Assembly: GCA_019745775.1 (NCBI GenBank)
Contig: JAIESR010000028.1
Span: forward strand, 62,001-126,000
Length of the DNA: 64,000 nucleotides
Direction of reading: 5' to 3'
Origin: Xanthobacteraceae bacterium
GTDB lineage: Bacteria; Pseudomonadota; Alphaproteobacteria; Rhizobiales; Xanthobacteraceae
Shown here: positions 1 through 7,411 of the stretch, in pieces
How positions within the stretch are numbered: the stretch's first letter is position 1
Layout: each line of letters opens with the position of its first letter
Position numbers and translations under genes: made by a program
Notes under the pieces: generated by a model
What the model was told of the DNA's origin: nothing
Seen by the model: only the letters and a program-made list of their open reading frames with translations
Database searches by the model: none

Positions 1-456
1 GTGACCACCGAGGGCGGGCTCGATGCCGTTGGCCAGCACAATCTGCTCGCGCCGGTGATTTCGAAGCTCGTCGGGGCCGGCATTCGCGTATCGCTGTTCA
101 TTGCCGCCGATCCCGCCCAGATCGAGATGGCGGCGCGGCTGCATGCGCCGGTGATCGAGATTCATACTGGCGCCTGGTGCGACGCGCTGGCCGAGGGGCC
201 GGGGGGCGTGGCGGAGATCGAATTTGCGCGAATTCGGCACGGTGCGATACTTGCCAGCAACCTCGGCCTCGAAGTTCATGCCGGGCACGGCCTCAACTAC
301 GCCACCGCGGAGACGATCGCGACGCTGCCGGAGATCGTGGAACTGAACATCGGGCATTTCCTGGTCGGCGAGGCGATGTCCGTGGGCCTGCCGCAGGCGG
401 TGCGGTCGATGCGCGCGGCCATGGATCGCGGGCGGGCCAAGGCGGTGCCGCGATGA
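1..456 (+). CDS. pdxJ: Pyridoxine 5'-phosphate synthase PdxJ (3' part, cut by window edge)
   Basis: This is the C-terminal 151 codons of PdxJ, the cytosolic TIM-barrel enzyme that joins 1-deoxy-D-xylulose 5-phosphate and 3-amino-2-oxopropyl phosphate to make pyridoxine 5'-phosphate (vitamin B6 synthesis). Recognisable family segments are TEGGLD at the start, the HAGHGLNY stretch and the terminal phosphate-binding run [12 protein letters not shown]. The usual length is about 240-250 residues, so roughly the first 40% lies upstream of the window and the GTG at base 1 is probably an internal codon. acpS follows 24 bases after the stop, the pairing usual in proteobacteria. Confidence 0.93.
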   Translation: MTTEGGLDAVGQHNLLAPVISKLVGAGIRVSLFIAADPAQIEMAARLHAPVIEIHTGAWCDALAEGPGGVAEIEFARIRHGAILASNLGLEVHAGHGLNYATAETIATLPEIVELNIGHFLVGEAMSVGLPQAVRSMRAAMDRGRAKAVPR

Positions 457-478
457 CGGTGGCGCGATGACGGTGACA
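451..478. repeat. Two tandem 14-bp units across the pdxJ/acpS junction
   Basis: The unit CGATGACGGTGGCG (451-464) is followed directly by CGATGACGGTGACA (465-478), and a third start, CGATGA, runs into the acpS ATG at 481. The first copy contains the pdxJ stop codon. The copies carry ATG triplets out of frame with acpS. It looks like a local slippage duplication. Confidence 0.75.
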
Positions 479-480
479 CG

Positions 481-885
481 ATGATATTAGGTGTCGGCTC
501 CGACCTCGTGGACGTGCGGCGGATCGAGCGCGTCATCGCGCGCCATGGCGACCGGTTCATCCTGCGCATCTTCACCGACGTGGAGCGCGCCAAGGCCGAG
601 CGGCGCGCCACGCGGATCGAGACCTACGCCAAGCGCTTCGCGGCGAAGGAGGCTTGTGCCAAGGCGCTCGGCACCGGCTTCCGCACCGGGGTGTTCTGGC
701 GCGACCTCGGCGTCATCAACCTGCCGTCCGGACGGCCGACCATGAAACTCACCGGCGGTGCGCTGGAACGGCTGCGCGCGATGACACCGTCCGGTCACGA
801 GGCGAGGATCGACCTCACCATCACCGACGAAGGTCCGATGGCGCACGCGCTGGTCATCATCTCGGCAGTGCCGAAATCGCCCTGA
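481..885 (+). CDS. acpS: Holo-[acyl-carrier-protein] synthase AcpS
   Basis: AcpS transfers 4'-phosphopantetheine from CoA to a serine of apo-ACP, activating fatty-acid synthesis in the cytosol. The 134-residue product has the family length. The N-terminal [14 protein letters not shown] motif carries the Mg-binding Asp, and [15 protein letters not shown] holds the second metal ligand (Glu) and CoA-binding residues. The ATG at 481 gives the exact expected N-terminus (MILGVGSDL). The ribosome binding site is weak and lies in a tandem repeat. A 211-base gap to lepB follows; it contains a small hairpin (989-995 with 1001-1007) but no T-run. Confidence 0.95.
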   Translation: MILGVGSDLVDVRRIERVIARHGDRFILRIFTDVERAKAERRATRIETYAKRFAAKEACAKALGTGFRTGVFWRDLGVINLPSGRPTMKLTGGALERLRAMTPSGHEARIDLTITDEGPMAHALVIISAVPKSP

Positions 886-1096
886 AAGGGCATCGCGACG
901 CTGTTATGATGGTTGCCTCAGCAAGCCCTTTCCAGCATCGCGAACCCGATCGAAAAGCCCCGTAAAAGGCTGAAATATCACGGTAAACCACCATCCACGC
1001 GATGGTGATCGAATTTCCCAAGGCTTCATTGCGCCCCGGCTGACCAGCAGATAGAAGATTCCCCCGCGGGTGCGCGAGCCACGAAAGAGAAAGAGA

Positions 1097-1852
1097 ATGA
1101 GTGTGACGACAGGCGCAAAGCGAAAAGAGGGCGGCATCGCCGAGACGGTGCGCGTGATCTTCCATGCGCTCATCATTGCGCTCATCATCCGCACCTTTCT
1201 GTTTCAGCCTTTCAACATCCCGTCCGGGTCGATGAAGGAAACGCTGCTGGTCGGCGATTACCTGTTCGTCTCGAAATATACCTACGGCTACAGCCGCTAT
1301 TCGATCCCGTTCTCGCCGCCGTTGTTTTCGGGCCGCATCTGGTCGGGCGATCCGGTGCGCGGCGACATCGTCGTGTTCCGCCTGCCGAAGGACGACACCA
1401 CCGACTACATCAAGCGCGTGATCGGGCTGCCCGGCGATAAGATCCAGATGATCGAGGGCTTGCTTCACATCAATGGCGAGCCGGTGAAGCGGGAGCGCAT
1501 CGAGGATTTCATCGAAAACGAGGAGGGCGGCCGCACCACGCGCGTCAAGCGCTGGCGCGAGACGCTGCCGAACGGCGTGAGCTACACCACGCTCGATCTC
1601 ATCGACAACGGCTTCTACGACTCGACGCCGGTCTACGAGGTGCCGGCGGGTCACTACTTCATGATGGGCGACAACCGCGACAACTCGACCGACAGCCGCG
1701 TGCTCAGCCAGGTCGGCTACGTGCCGCTGCAGAATTTCGTCGGCAAGGCGCAGATCATCTTCTTCTCGATCCACGAAGGCGAGCGCGCCTGGGAGCTCTG
1801 GCGTTGGCCGTGGAGCGTGCGCTGGGGCCGGCTGTTCCACCTCGTGCGCTGA
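1097..1852 (+). CDS. lepB: Signal peptidase I (first tandem copy)
   Basis: Type I signal peptidase is anchored in the inner membrane and removes signal peptides with a periplasmic Ser/Lys dyad. One N-terminal membrane segment (about residues 17-36) is followed by the Ser box IPSGSMKETL (Ser45) and the Lys box YIKRVIGLPGD (Lys106); GHYFMMGDNRDNSTDSR is the conserved C-terminal box. The frame stays open back to a GTG at 1070, but the ATG at 1097 is preceded by a purine-rich run (GAAAGAGAAAGAG), so I start there, giving 251 residues. A second copy follows 30 bases later. Confidence 0.93.
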   Translation: MSVTTGAKRKEGGIAETVRVIFHALIIALIIRTFLFQPFNIPSGSMKETLLVGDYLFVSKYTYGYSRYSIPFSPPLFSGRIWSGDPVRGDIVVFRLPKDDTTDYIKRVIGLPGDKIQMIEGLLHINGEPVKRERIEDFIENEEGGRTTRVKRWRETLPNGVSYTTLDLIDNGFYDSTPVYEVPAGHYFMMGDNRDNSTDSRVLSQVGYVPLQNFVGKAQIIFFSIHEGERAWELWRWPWSVRWGRLFHLVR

Positions 1853-1882
1853 GGCTTCTGCTTGAACCCGTGACGATCGCCG

Positions 1883-2632
1883 ATGAGCGCGGGCGCGGAA
1901 GCCAAGGACACGGTCTCGCTTAAAGAGGCCGTCGGCGTCTGCGCTTTTTTCCTGGTGGCGTTCTTCGCGTTCCGCGCGTTCGCGTTTCAGCAGTTTCATA
2001 TCCCGTCCGGATCGATGAAGCCGACGCTGCTGGTCGGCGACGTCCTGGCGGTCGGCAAGTACAGCTACGGCTACAGCCGCTACTCGCTGCCGTTTTCGCC
2101 GCCGCTGTTCGCCGGCCGCATCTTTCCGGCGGCCCCGGCGCGCGGCGACGTCGTGGTGTTCCGGCTGCCGCAGAACCCGTCCGAGGACCTGATCAAGCGC
2201 ATCATCGGCCTGCCGGGCGACCGGGTGCAGATGATCGGCGGCTCGCTGCATCTCAACGGCGAGCCGGTGAAGCGCGAGCGCCTCGAGGACGTCGTCGACA
2301 CCGACGAGATCCCGGGCAAGACGGTGCGCGCGAAGCGCTGGCGCGAGACGCTGCCGGGCGGCGCCAGCTACGTCACGCTCGATTTATTCGACGACGGCGA
2401 CTTCGACGACACCGAGATATTCGAGGTACCCGCCGGGCACTACTTCATGATGGGCGACAATCGGGACGGCTCAACGGACAGCCGCAGCGAGGTCGGGTAT
2501 GTCCCATTCGAGAACGTTGTGGGGCAGGCCAAGATCATCTACTTCTCGATTGGAGACGGAGTCCCTGCCTGGCAGATCTGGAATTGGCCGGCGTCACTCC
2601 GTTTCAGCCGCTTTTTCATGACCATCCGATGA
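1883..2632 (+). CDS. lepB: Signal peptidase I (second tandem copy)
   Basis: A second complete signal peptidase I of 249 residues, clearly a duplicate of the preceding gene. Its N-terminal hydrophobic segment (about 16-35) is richer in Phe and Ala. Ser44 in IPSGSMKPTL and Lys105 in LIKRIIGLPGD keep the catalytic dyad, and GHYFMMGDNRDGSTDSR is conserved, so both copies should be active. It lacks a few residues of copy 1 around the NEEGGR segment and after TDSR. No convincing ribosome binding site precedes the ATG, which suggests coupling to copy 1. Its TGA overlaps the rnc ATG. Confidence 0.92.
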   Translation: MSAGAEAKDTVSLKEAVGVCAFFLVAFFAFRAFAFQQFHIPSGSMKPTLLVGDVLAVGKYSYGYSRYSLPFSPPLFAGRIFPAAPARGDVVVFRLPQNPSEDLIKRIIGLPGDRVQMIGGSLHLNGEPVKRERLEDVVDTDEIPGKTVRAKRWRETLPGGASYVTLDLFDDGDFDDTEIFEVPAGHYFMMGDNRDGSTDSRSEVGYVPFENVVGQAKIIYFSIGDGVPAWQIWNWPASLRFSRFFMTIR

Positions 2633-3462
2633 GCCGCAAGCCCAAGAGCAAGGTCGCTACCGCCGCCGCCCCGCCACCGGCGGCCGTGCCCGCGGCGCCC
2701 GCGCGGGTGGATGGGGCGGCTGCCGCGGACCCGGCGGCGGCGAAGCCCAAGCGCCGCCGCAAGCGTACGCCGCCGAGCTTCGAGGAGAGGATCGGCTACA
2801 AATTCAAGGATTCGGCGCTGCTCGATCAGGCCCTGACCCATATTTCCGCGCTGGCGGGGCCGCGCCACCGGTCCGGCAGCTATCAGCGGCTCGAATTCCT
2901 CGGCGACCATGTGCTGGGCCTGGTCATCTCGGACATGCTGTTCTCGGCCTTTCCCAAGGCGGACGAAGGCGAGCTGTCGCGCCGGCTGGCCGACCTCGTT
3001 CGCAAGGAGGCCTGCGCCGATGTGGCGCGGGCGATCGATCTCGGTACCGTGATTCGGCTCGGCGCGTCGGAGAACAACGCCGGCGGCCGCAACCGCATTG
3101 CGATCCTGGCCGACGTCTGCGAGGCGCTGGTCGGCGCCGTGTTCATCGACGGCGGCTACAAGGCGTCATCCGAGGTGATCGGGCGGCTGTGGGAGCCGCG
3201 CATGCGCGCGCCGGCGCGGCCGCTGCGCGATTCCAAGACCATCCTCCAGGAATGGGCGCAGGCGCGCGGCCTGCCGACGCCCAATTATCGGGAGGTCGAG
3301 CGCAAGGGGCCCGACCACAATCCCGAATTCCGCGTGACGGTGGAACTGCCCAACAAGGCACCCGCCGAAGGCCTCGGCCGTTCCAAGCGCGCCGCCGAGC
3401 AGGCGGCGGCGGCCGCGATGCTCGCGCGAGAAGGCGTCAAGACGGAACGGTTCGATGGTTGA
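2629..3462 (+). CDS. rnc: Ribonuclease III
   Basis: RNase III is a dimeric Mg-dependent endonuclease for double-stranded RNA (rRNA and mRNA processing). The signature LEFLGDHVLGLVIS carries the catalytic acidic residues. A C-terminal double-stranded RNA-binding domain begins near DSKTILQEWAQARG and ends with the KRAAEQAAAAAML helix. The frame is open from 2584, but the ATG at 2629 overlaps the lepB stop (ATGA) and gives 277 residues. The first 45 or so residues are an Ala/Pro/Lys-rich extension not present in shorter RNases III. It overlaps era by 8 bases. Confidence 0.94.
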   Translation: MSRKPKSKVATAAAPPPAAVPAAPARVDGAAAADPAAAKPKRRRKRTPPSFEERIGYKFKDSALLDQALTHISALAGPRHRSGSYQRLEFLGDHVLGLVISDMLFSAFPKADEGELSRRLADLVRKEACADVARAIDLGTVIRLGASENNAGGRNRIAILADVCEALVGAVFIDGGYKASSEVIGRLWEPRMRAPARPLRDSKTILQEWAQARGLPTPNYREVERKGPDHNPEFRVTVELPNKAPAEGLGRSKRAAEQAAAAAMLAREGVKTERFDG

Positions 3463-4360
3463 GCCGCTCACGCGCTGCGGCTTCATCGCGGTCATCGGCG
3501 CGCCCAATGTCGGCAAGTCGACGCTGGTCAACGCGCTGGTCGGCGCCAAGGTCGCGATCGTCTCGCACAAGGTGCAGACCACGCGCGCGGCGGTCCGCGG
3601 CATCGCGATGGAGGGCGGCGCCCAGCTGATCTTCGTCGACACGCCCGGCATCTTCGCGCCGAAGCGGCGGCTCGATCGCGCGATGGTCACCACCGCGTGG
3701 GCCGGCGCGCATGACGCCGACATCGTCTGCCTGCTCCTCGACGCGCGGCGCGGCATCGACGAGGAGACCGGCGGCATCATCGACAGGCTCAAGCAGGTCG
3801 GGCGGCCCTGCGTCGCGATCATCAACAAGGTCGATCTCGTGGACAAGCCGACGCTGCTCGCGTTCGCGAAGGAGGTGAACGAGCGGCTCCCGCTGGAGGC
3901 CACCTTCATGACCTCGGCGCTCACCGGCGACGGCGTCGTGGATCTCAAGCGCTGGCTCGCCGGGCGCGTTCCGGAAGGGCCGTGGCACTATCCGGAAGAC
4001 CAGGTCAGCGACGCGCCGATGCGCCAGCTTGCAGCCGAGATCACGCGCGAGAAGCTGTACGCGCGCCTGCATCAGGAGCTGCCGTATCAGTCGACGGTGG
4101 AGACCGACATCTGGAAAGAGCTGCGCGACGGCACCGTGCGGATCGAGCAGACGATCTTTGTGGAGCGCGACAGCCAGCGCAAGATCGTGCTGGGCAAGGG
4201 CGGCGCCACCATCAAGGCGATCGGCGCCGATGCGCGGCGCGAGATCGCGGTCGCCATCGAAAAGCCGGTGCATCTGTTTCTGTTCGTGAAGGTGCGTGAA
4301 GGGTGGGGCGACGATCCCGAGCGTTATCGGGAAATGGGGCTCGAGTTCCCCCAGGAGTGA
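3455..4360 (+). CDS. era: GTPase Era
   Basis: Era is an essential GTPase that binds 16S rRNA and assists 30S subunit maturation. The 301-residue protein has P-loop GAPNVGKST near residue 14, the switch II motif DTPG, the specificity motif NKVD and a SAL motif. A C-terminal KH domain follows with the RNA-contact loop IVLGKGGATIKAIG. Length and order match the family. The start overlaps rnc by 8 bases, the usual rnc-era coupling. Confidence 0.96.
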   Translation: MVEPLTRCGFIAVIGAPNVGKSTLVNALVGAKVAIVSHKVQTTRAAVRGIAMEGGAQLIFVDTPGIFAPKRRLDRAMVTTAWAGAHDADIVCLLLDARRGIDEETGGIIDRLKQVGRPCVAIINKVDLVDKPTLLAFAKEVNERLPLEATFMTSALTGDGVVDLKRWLAGRVPEGPWHYPEDQVSDAPMRQLAAEITREKLYARLHQELPYQSTVETDIWKELRDGTVRIEQTIFVERDSQRKIVLGKGGATIKAIGADARREIAVAIEKPVHLFLFVKVREGWGDDPERYREMGLEFPQE

Positions 4361-4365
4361 TCGCC

Positions 4366-5451
4366 ATGAAAACGTCGGCGCGACTGTCGGGCATCGCGAC
4401 AATTGTGGCTGCTCTCATGCTGCCGGCCGGCATGGCGGGCGCACAGCAACAGTCCAAGCCGCAGCTCGTCACCAACGAAGCGATGGTTGCCGAGGTCACG
4501 CGTCCGGCGACCTTCGACCTCAAGGATCCGGTCGCGGTGCTGGCCTATGTGCTCGCCAGCCTGCCGAGCCGGGTCACCGTCTACCCGACCGAGAATTACT
4601 ATTATTTCAAGTTCGTGCACGGCGGCGTGCCGATTGCCGGCAACCTGCGGCTCGATCCGCGCGATCGCGACCAGGGCAAGATTCAACTCGGCTACTATGA
4701 AGACCATGCCGAGTGGAAGAAGGACGGCTTCGAACAGGGGCTCGAGCTCGGCGCCAGGGAGGATGTGCTGGTCGAGCGGGTGGAGAGCCTCGTCTATCGG
4801 GTCACCTATAAAGGCACGAGCGTCGTGTTCGCGCTCAATGACGTGTCGCAGATCAAGCCGCCTGCGGGCGCCGTCGGCCCCGACGAGCGCCTGATCGGAC
4901 CCGTGTTCGACGAGTCGGCGGTGCGGTTCTTCCTGGTCTACAACACCAAGGCGAAGGTGTTTCACTACATACTCGATGAAACCGCGCGCGTGCCCGACGC
5001 GCTTGTGCCATCGCCGCGCAGCGACCGGCTCCTGGTCGGCAAGCGCACCGGTTTCGCTTTCTATCGTGACCATCGCCTCGACCGCAAAATCCTGGTCGGC
5101 GTGTTCGAGCGCAACGTGCTGCAGAACAACTATTTCGACGGACCGTTCGACCAGTTGCCGGACAATTTCATCGAGGGCGAGACGCTCCGCCAGGCGATCG
5201 TCGACAGCGACCCGACAGTCAAGGGCCAGATCGACCGGCTCGGCTATTTCGAGGGTGGCGAGGCCCGCTACGGCATCAATCCCTATATGCAATACCGAAG
5301 CGAAAACGACCTGTTGGCGGTGCACCGCTGCGCCACCGATCGCCGGGTTCCGGCGGCGGCCTACTATCGCTGCTTTGCGATGGACGACGCGGGGCCGCGG
5401 ACGGTCGGGCGGCCGCTGGCGCTGCGCGAACTGCGCGGCAAGGCCAAATGA
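4366..5451 (+). CDS. Secreted protein of unknown function
   Basis: This 361-residue protein starts with a clear signal peptide (a basic MKTSAR start, then a hydrophobic run ending in AGAQ), so it is probably periplasmic. The ATG at 4366 has AGGAG eight bases upstream, so I prefer it to the longer open frame from 4303. I recognise no domain. The mature part is rich in Tyr, Phe and charged residues without transmembrane segments. It contains four Cys, two in RCATDRRV and YYRCFAMD near the C-terminus, possibly a disulfide. It begins 5 bases after era and sits between era and recO, so it is probably co-transcribed with the housekeeping operon. Confidence 0.8.
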   Translation: MKTSARLSGIATIVAALMLPAGMAGAQQQSKPQLVTNEAMVAEVTRPATFDLKDPVAVLAYVLASLPSRVTVYPTENYYYFKFVHGGVPIAGNLRLDPRDRDQGKIQLGYYEDHAEWKKDGFEQGLELGAREDVLVERVESLVYRVTYKGTSVVFALNDVSQIKPPAGAVGPDERLIGPVFDESAVRFFLVYNTKAKVFHYILDETARVPDALVPSPRSDRLLVGKRTGFAFYRDHRLDRKILVGVFERNVLQNNYFDGPFDQLPDNFIEGETLRQAIVDSDPTVKGQIDRLGYFEGGEARYGINPYMQYRSENDLLAVHRCATDRRVPAAAYYRCFAMDDAGPRTVGRPLALRELRGKAK

Positions 5452-5514
5452 CGGCAAGGCCCAATAACTGCAACGCCCAGGCGCGGGCAGCGACTCGACG
5501 TTAAGATATGACCG

Positions 5515-6261
5515 ATGCAATGGACCGATGAAGGCATCGTGCTCGGGGTCAAGCGTCACGGGGAGGCGAGCGCCATCCTCGAATTGATGACGCGCGAGCA
5601 CGGCCGCCATCTCGGCCTGGTGCGCGGCGGCACCGGGCGGGCGATGCGGCCGGTGCTGCAGACCGGCAACCTCGTCAACGCGGTCTGGCGCGCCCGGCTC
5701 GACCAGCACCTCGGCCTGTACGTGATCGAAGGGCTCAACCTGCGTGTCGGCTCGCTGCTGTCGCAATCCCACGCGGTCTATGGCGTCACCCATCTCGCCG
5801 CGCTCTGCCGGCTGCTGCCGGAGCGCGATCCCCATCCCACCATCGTGCCGATGGTCGAGACGATCCTCGACCACATCGGCGACGCGACGGTCGCGGGTGC
5901 GCTGATGGTGCAGTTCGAGATGCACATCCTGAGCGAGCTCGGCTTCGGCCTCGAGCTCGACCGCTGTGCCTCGACCGGCGCGTTGGAAGACCTGGTCTAT
6001 GTGTCGCCCCGGTCGGGACGGGCGGTATCGCGCGCAGCCGGCGAGCCATGGCGTGACAAGCTGTTGCGCTTGCCCGCGTTCCTGAGCGAGGTCGAGACAC
6101 CCGAGCCGTCTTTGCAGGATGTTGCCGACGGCTTTGCCGTAACCGGCTATTTCCTGCTGCAACGCGTGCTCGAGCCGCGAGGCGAAAGCTTTGCCGAAGC
6201 GCGCGAAAGCTTTGTCGCGGCCACGCTCGCGGGCGCGCGCAGGGCGGCCGGCGCCGATTAG
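5515..6261 (+). CDS. recO: DNA repair protein RecO
   Basis: RecO works with RecF and RecR to load RecA onto SSB-coated single-stranded DNA. The 248-residue product opens with the OB-fold signature [22 protein letters not shown] and continues with [16 protein letters not shown] helical domain follows with the family segment [22 protein letters not shown]. The era-recO neighbourhood is common in Rhizobiales. A bidirectional hairpin lies just downstream. Confidence 0.94.
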   Translation: MQWTDEGIVLGVKRHGEASAILELMTREHGRHLGLVRGGTGRAMRPVLQTGNLVNAVWRARLDQHLGLYVIEGLNLRVGSLLSQSHAVYGVTHLAALCRLLPERDPHPTIVPMVETILDHIGDATVAGALMVQFEMHILSELGFGLELDRCASTGALEDLVYVSPRSGRAVSRAAGEPWRDKLLRLPAFLSEVETPEPSLQDVADGFAVTGYFLLQRVLEPRGESFAEARESFVAATLAGARRAAGAD

Positions 6262-6284
6262 CCCGCGCAAACTCCCCAAAAGCA

Positions 6285-6310
6285 AACGGGCCTTCGTGAG
6301 AAGGCCCGTT
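6285..6310 (-). terminator. Hairpin terminator between recO and the convergent small gene
   Basis: AACGGGCCTTC (6285-6295), loop GTGA, GAAGGCCCGTT (6300-6310): an 11-bp perfect stem. Read on the minus strand the stem is followed by TTTGCTTTT, so it best serves the minus-strand gene ending at 6336, but it can also stop recO transcripts. Confidence 0.75.
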
Positions 6311-6335
6311 GCAGGTCGTTTCCGCGTACGCCGGA

Positions 6336-6584
6336 TCACCAGCGGCGCGACCAGCGCCAGTAGTGGCCACGGCCCGGACGCCACACCGTCCAGCAGCGGA
6401 CGCGGCTGTTGCGCCAGTTGTGCCGGCAGCGGCGGACCCAACGGACGTCCTCGACAATGTTGGAATCGACAAGCGCCGGCGCGAGGGCCGACGGCGACAC
6501 AGGCGCGGCATTGGCAGTCGGCATCATCGTGAAGCTGGCGCCGATGGCCGCGGCCGCGACCAGCGAAAGCAGGACTTTGCGCAT
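6336..6584 (-). CDS. Small secreted Trp/Arg-rich protein
   Basis: An 82-residue exported protein. MRKVLLSLVAAAAIGASFTM is a signal peptide ending near ANA-AP, and AAGGAG lies eight bases upstream of the ATG at 6584. The mature C-terminal half is rich in Trp and Arg with two Cys: VRWVRRCRHNWRNSRVRCW followed by VWRPGRGHYW. The same spacing (VRWVR-C-W-R-C-VWRPG) recurs in the next minus-strand gene, so the two are paralogues. Function unknown; a small disulfide-linked periplasmic protein is likely. A terminator hairpin follows. Confidence 0.72.
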   Translation of the reverse strand: MRKVLLSLVAAAAIGASFTMMPTANAAPVSPSALAPALVDSNIVEDVRWVRRCRHNWRNSRVRCWTVWRPGRGHYWRWSRRW

Positions 6585-6769
6585 GGTGGTTTTCTCCTTG
6601 GGGTTTGTTGGAGCGGGTCTCAAAGCAACTTCGCACAGCCCGGCAAGTTCCAAAAATGGCTGTTATTCAAGTCCTTACATCGGCGAGACTGAACTGCCCG
6701 TGGGCACTGCGTTCATCTGGCATTCATCGGTTGTTGCCGGCGGCGGCATCCGGTCGCAGCGACACAAGT

Positions 6770-6801
6770 CGGCGGGCCTTCCCGTCCGGGAAGACCCGCC
6801 G
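6770..6801 (-). terminator. Strong hairpin downstream of the His-rich small gene
   Basis: CGGCGGG-C-CTTCCCG, loop TC, CGGGAAG-A-CCCGCCG: two 7-bp blocks on each side of a C/A mismatch. It lies 50 bases past the stop of the minus-strand gene at 6852. There is no T-run, so it may be a Rho-independent terminator of weak type or an RNA-stabilising 3' hairpin. Confidence 0.5.
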
Positions 6802-6851
6802 CAGGACCGACCTTCGCACCGCACGCGTCACACAGCGGTGCGCCGGCGCCG

Positions 6852-7190
6852 CTAGTGGCGATGCCGGTGGCGGTGCCCATGACGATGATGGTGGTGATGC
6901 CCGTGACGATGATGCCAGGGACGATGATGCCCGCGATGATGGTGATGGTAGAAGTGGTGGTGGCGGTGCCAGTGACCGGGGCGCCACACGAAGCCACAGT
7001 GGCCATGGCTGGTACGCCAGTGATGGTGGCAGACCCGAACCCACCGCACATTGTCGACCATGCTGGTGTGCTCAACAGCCGGCTGCATCGCCGCCGGAGC
7101 GACGACGGCCGCGCCCGCGTTCGACGGCATCAGCGCGGCGCCCGTCATGGTGGCCGCCGCGGCAGCCAGACTCAGAAACAACTTGCGCAT
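6852..7190 (-). CDS. Small secreted histidine-rich protein
   Basis: A 112-residue exported protein starting at the ATG at 7190 with GGAAAGG upstream. Residues 1-27 form a signal peptide (MRKLFLSLAAAAATMTGAAL, cleavage near AGAA). The core VDNVRWVRVCHHHWR and CGFVWRPGHW matches its neighbour at 6336. The C-terminal 40 residues are almost only His, Arg and Gly, with about 20 His, suggesting periplasmic metal binding (Ni, Zn, Cu). I infer duplication of an 82-residue ancestor followed by expansion of the His tail. The opposite strand is also open here, but only because of the repetitive codons. Confidence 0.7.
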   Translation of the reverse strand: MRKLFLSLAAAAATMTGAALMPSNAGAAVVAPAAMQPAVEHTSMVDNVRWVRVCHHHWRTSHGHCGFVWRPGHWHRHHHFYHHHHRGHHRPWHHRHGHHHHHRHGHRHRHRH

Positions 7191-7411
7191 CTTGGTACCT
7201 TTCCACGTCTTGTCGCCCACGCCCGCACTCTACGCAGGCGATCCAGTCGCGTTGCTGTCTGGCGCATTCACGGGCGGTTCAACGACGCGGCAACATCACG
7301 GCGACACGGTGAGGGAAGTATGTGGCCGCTCGATTCCGCCGGTGTCTTGCGACCATCCGGCGCTTTCAGACGAGGCTTGTTCAGGGCGTTTTGCCGCAGT
7401 ATCCCCATGGC

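Noticed and set aside
4324-6636. 770-codon open frame on the minus strand
   Set aside because: It runs antisense to the secreted unknown and recO, is very rich in Arg, His and Pro and has no recognisable motif. Open antisense frames are expected in GC-rich coding DNA.
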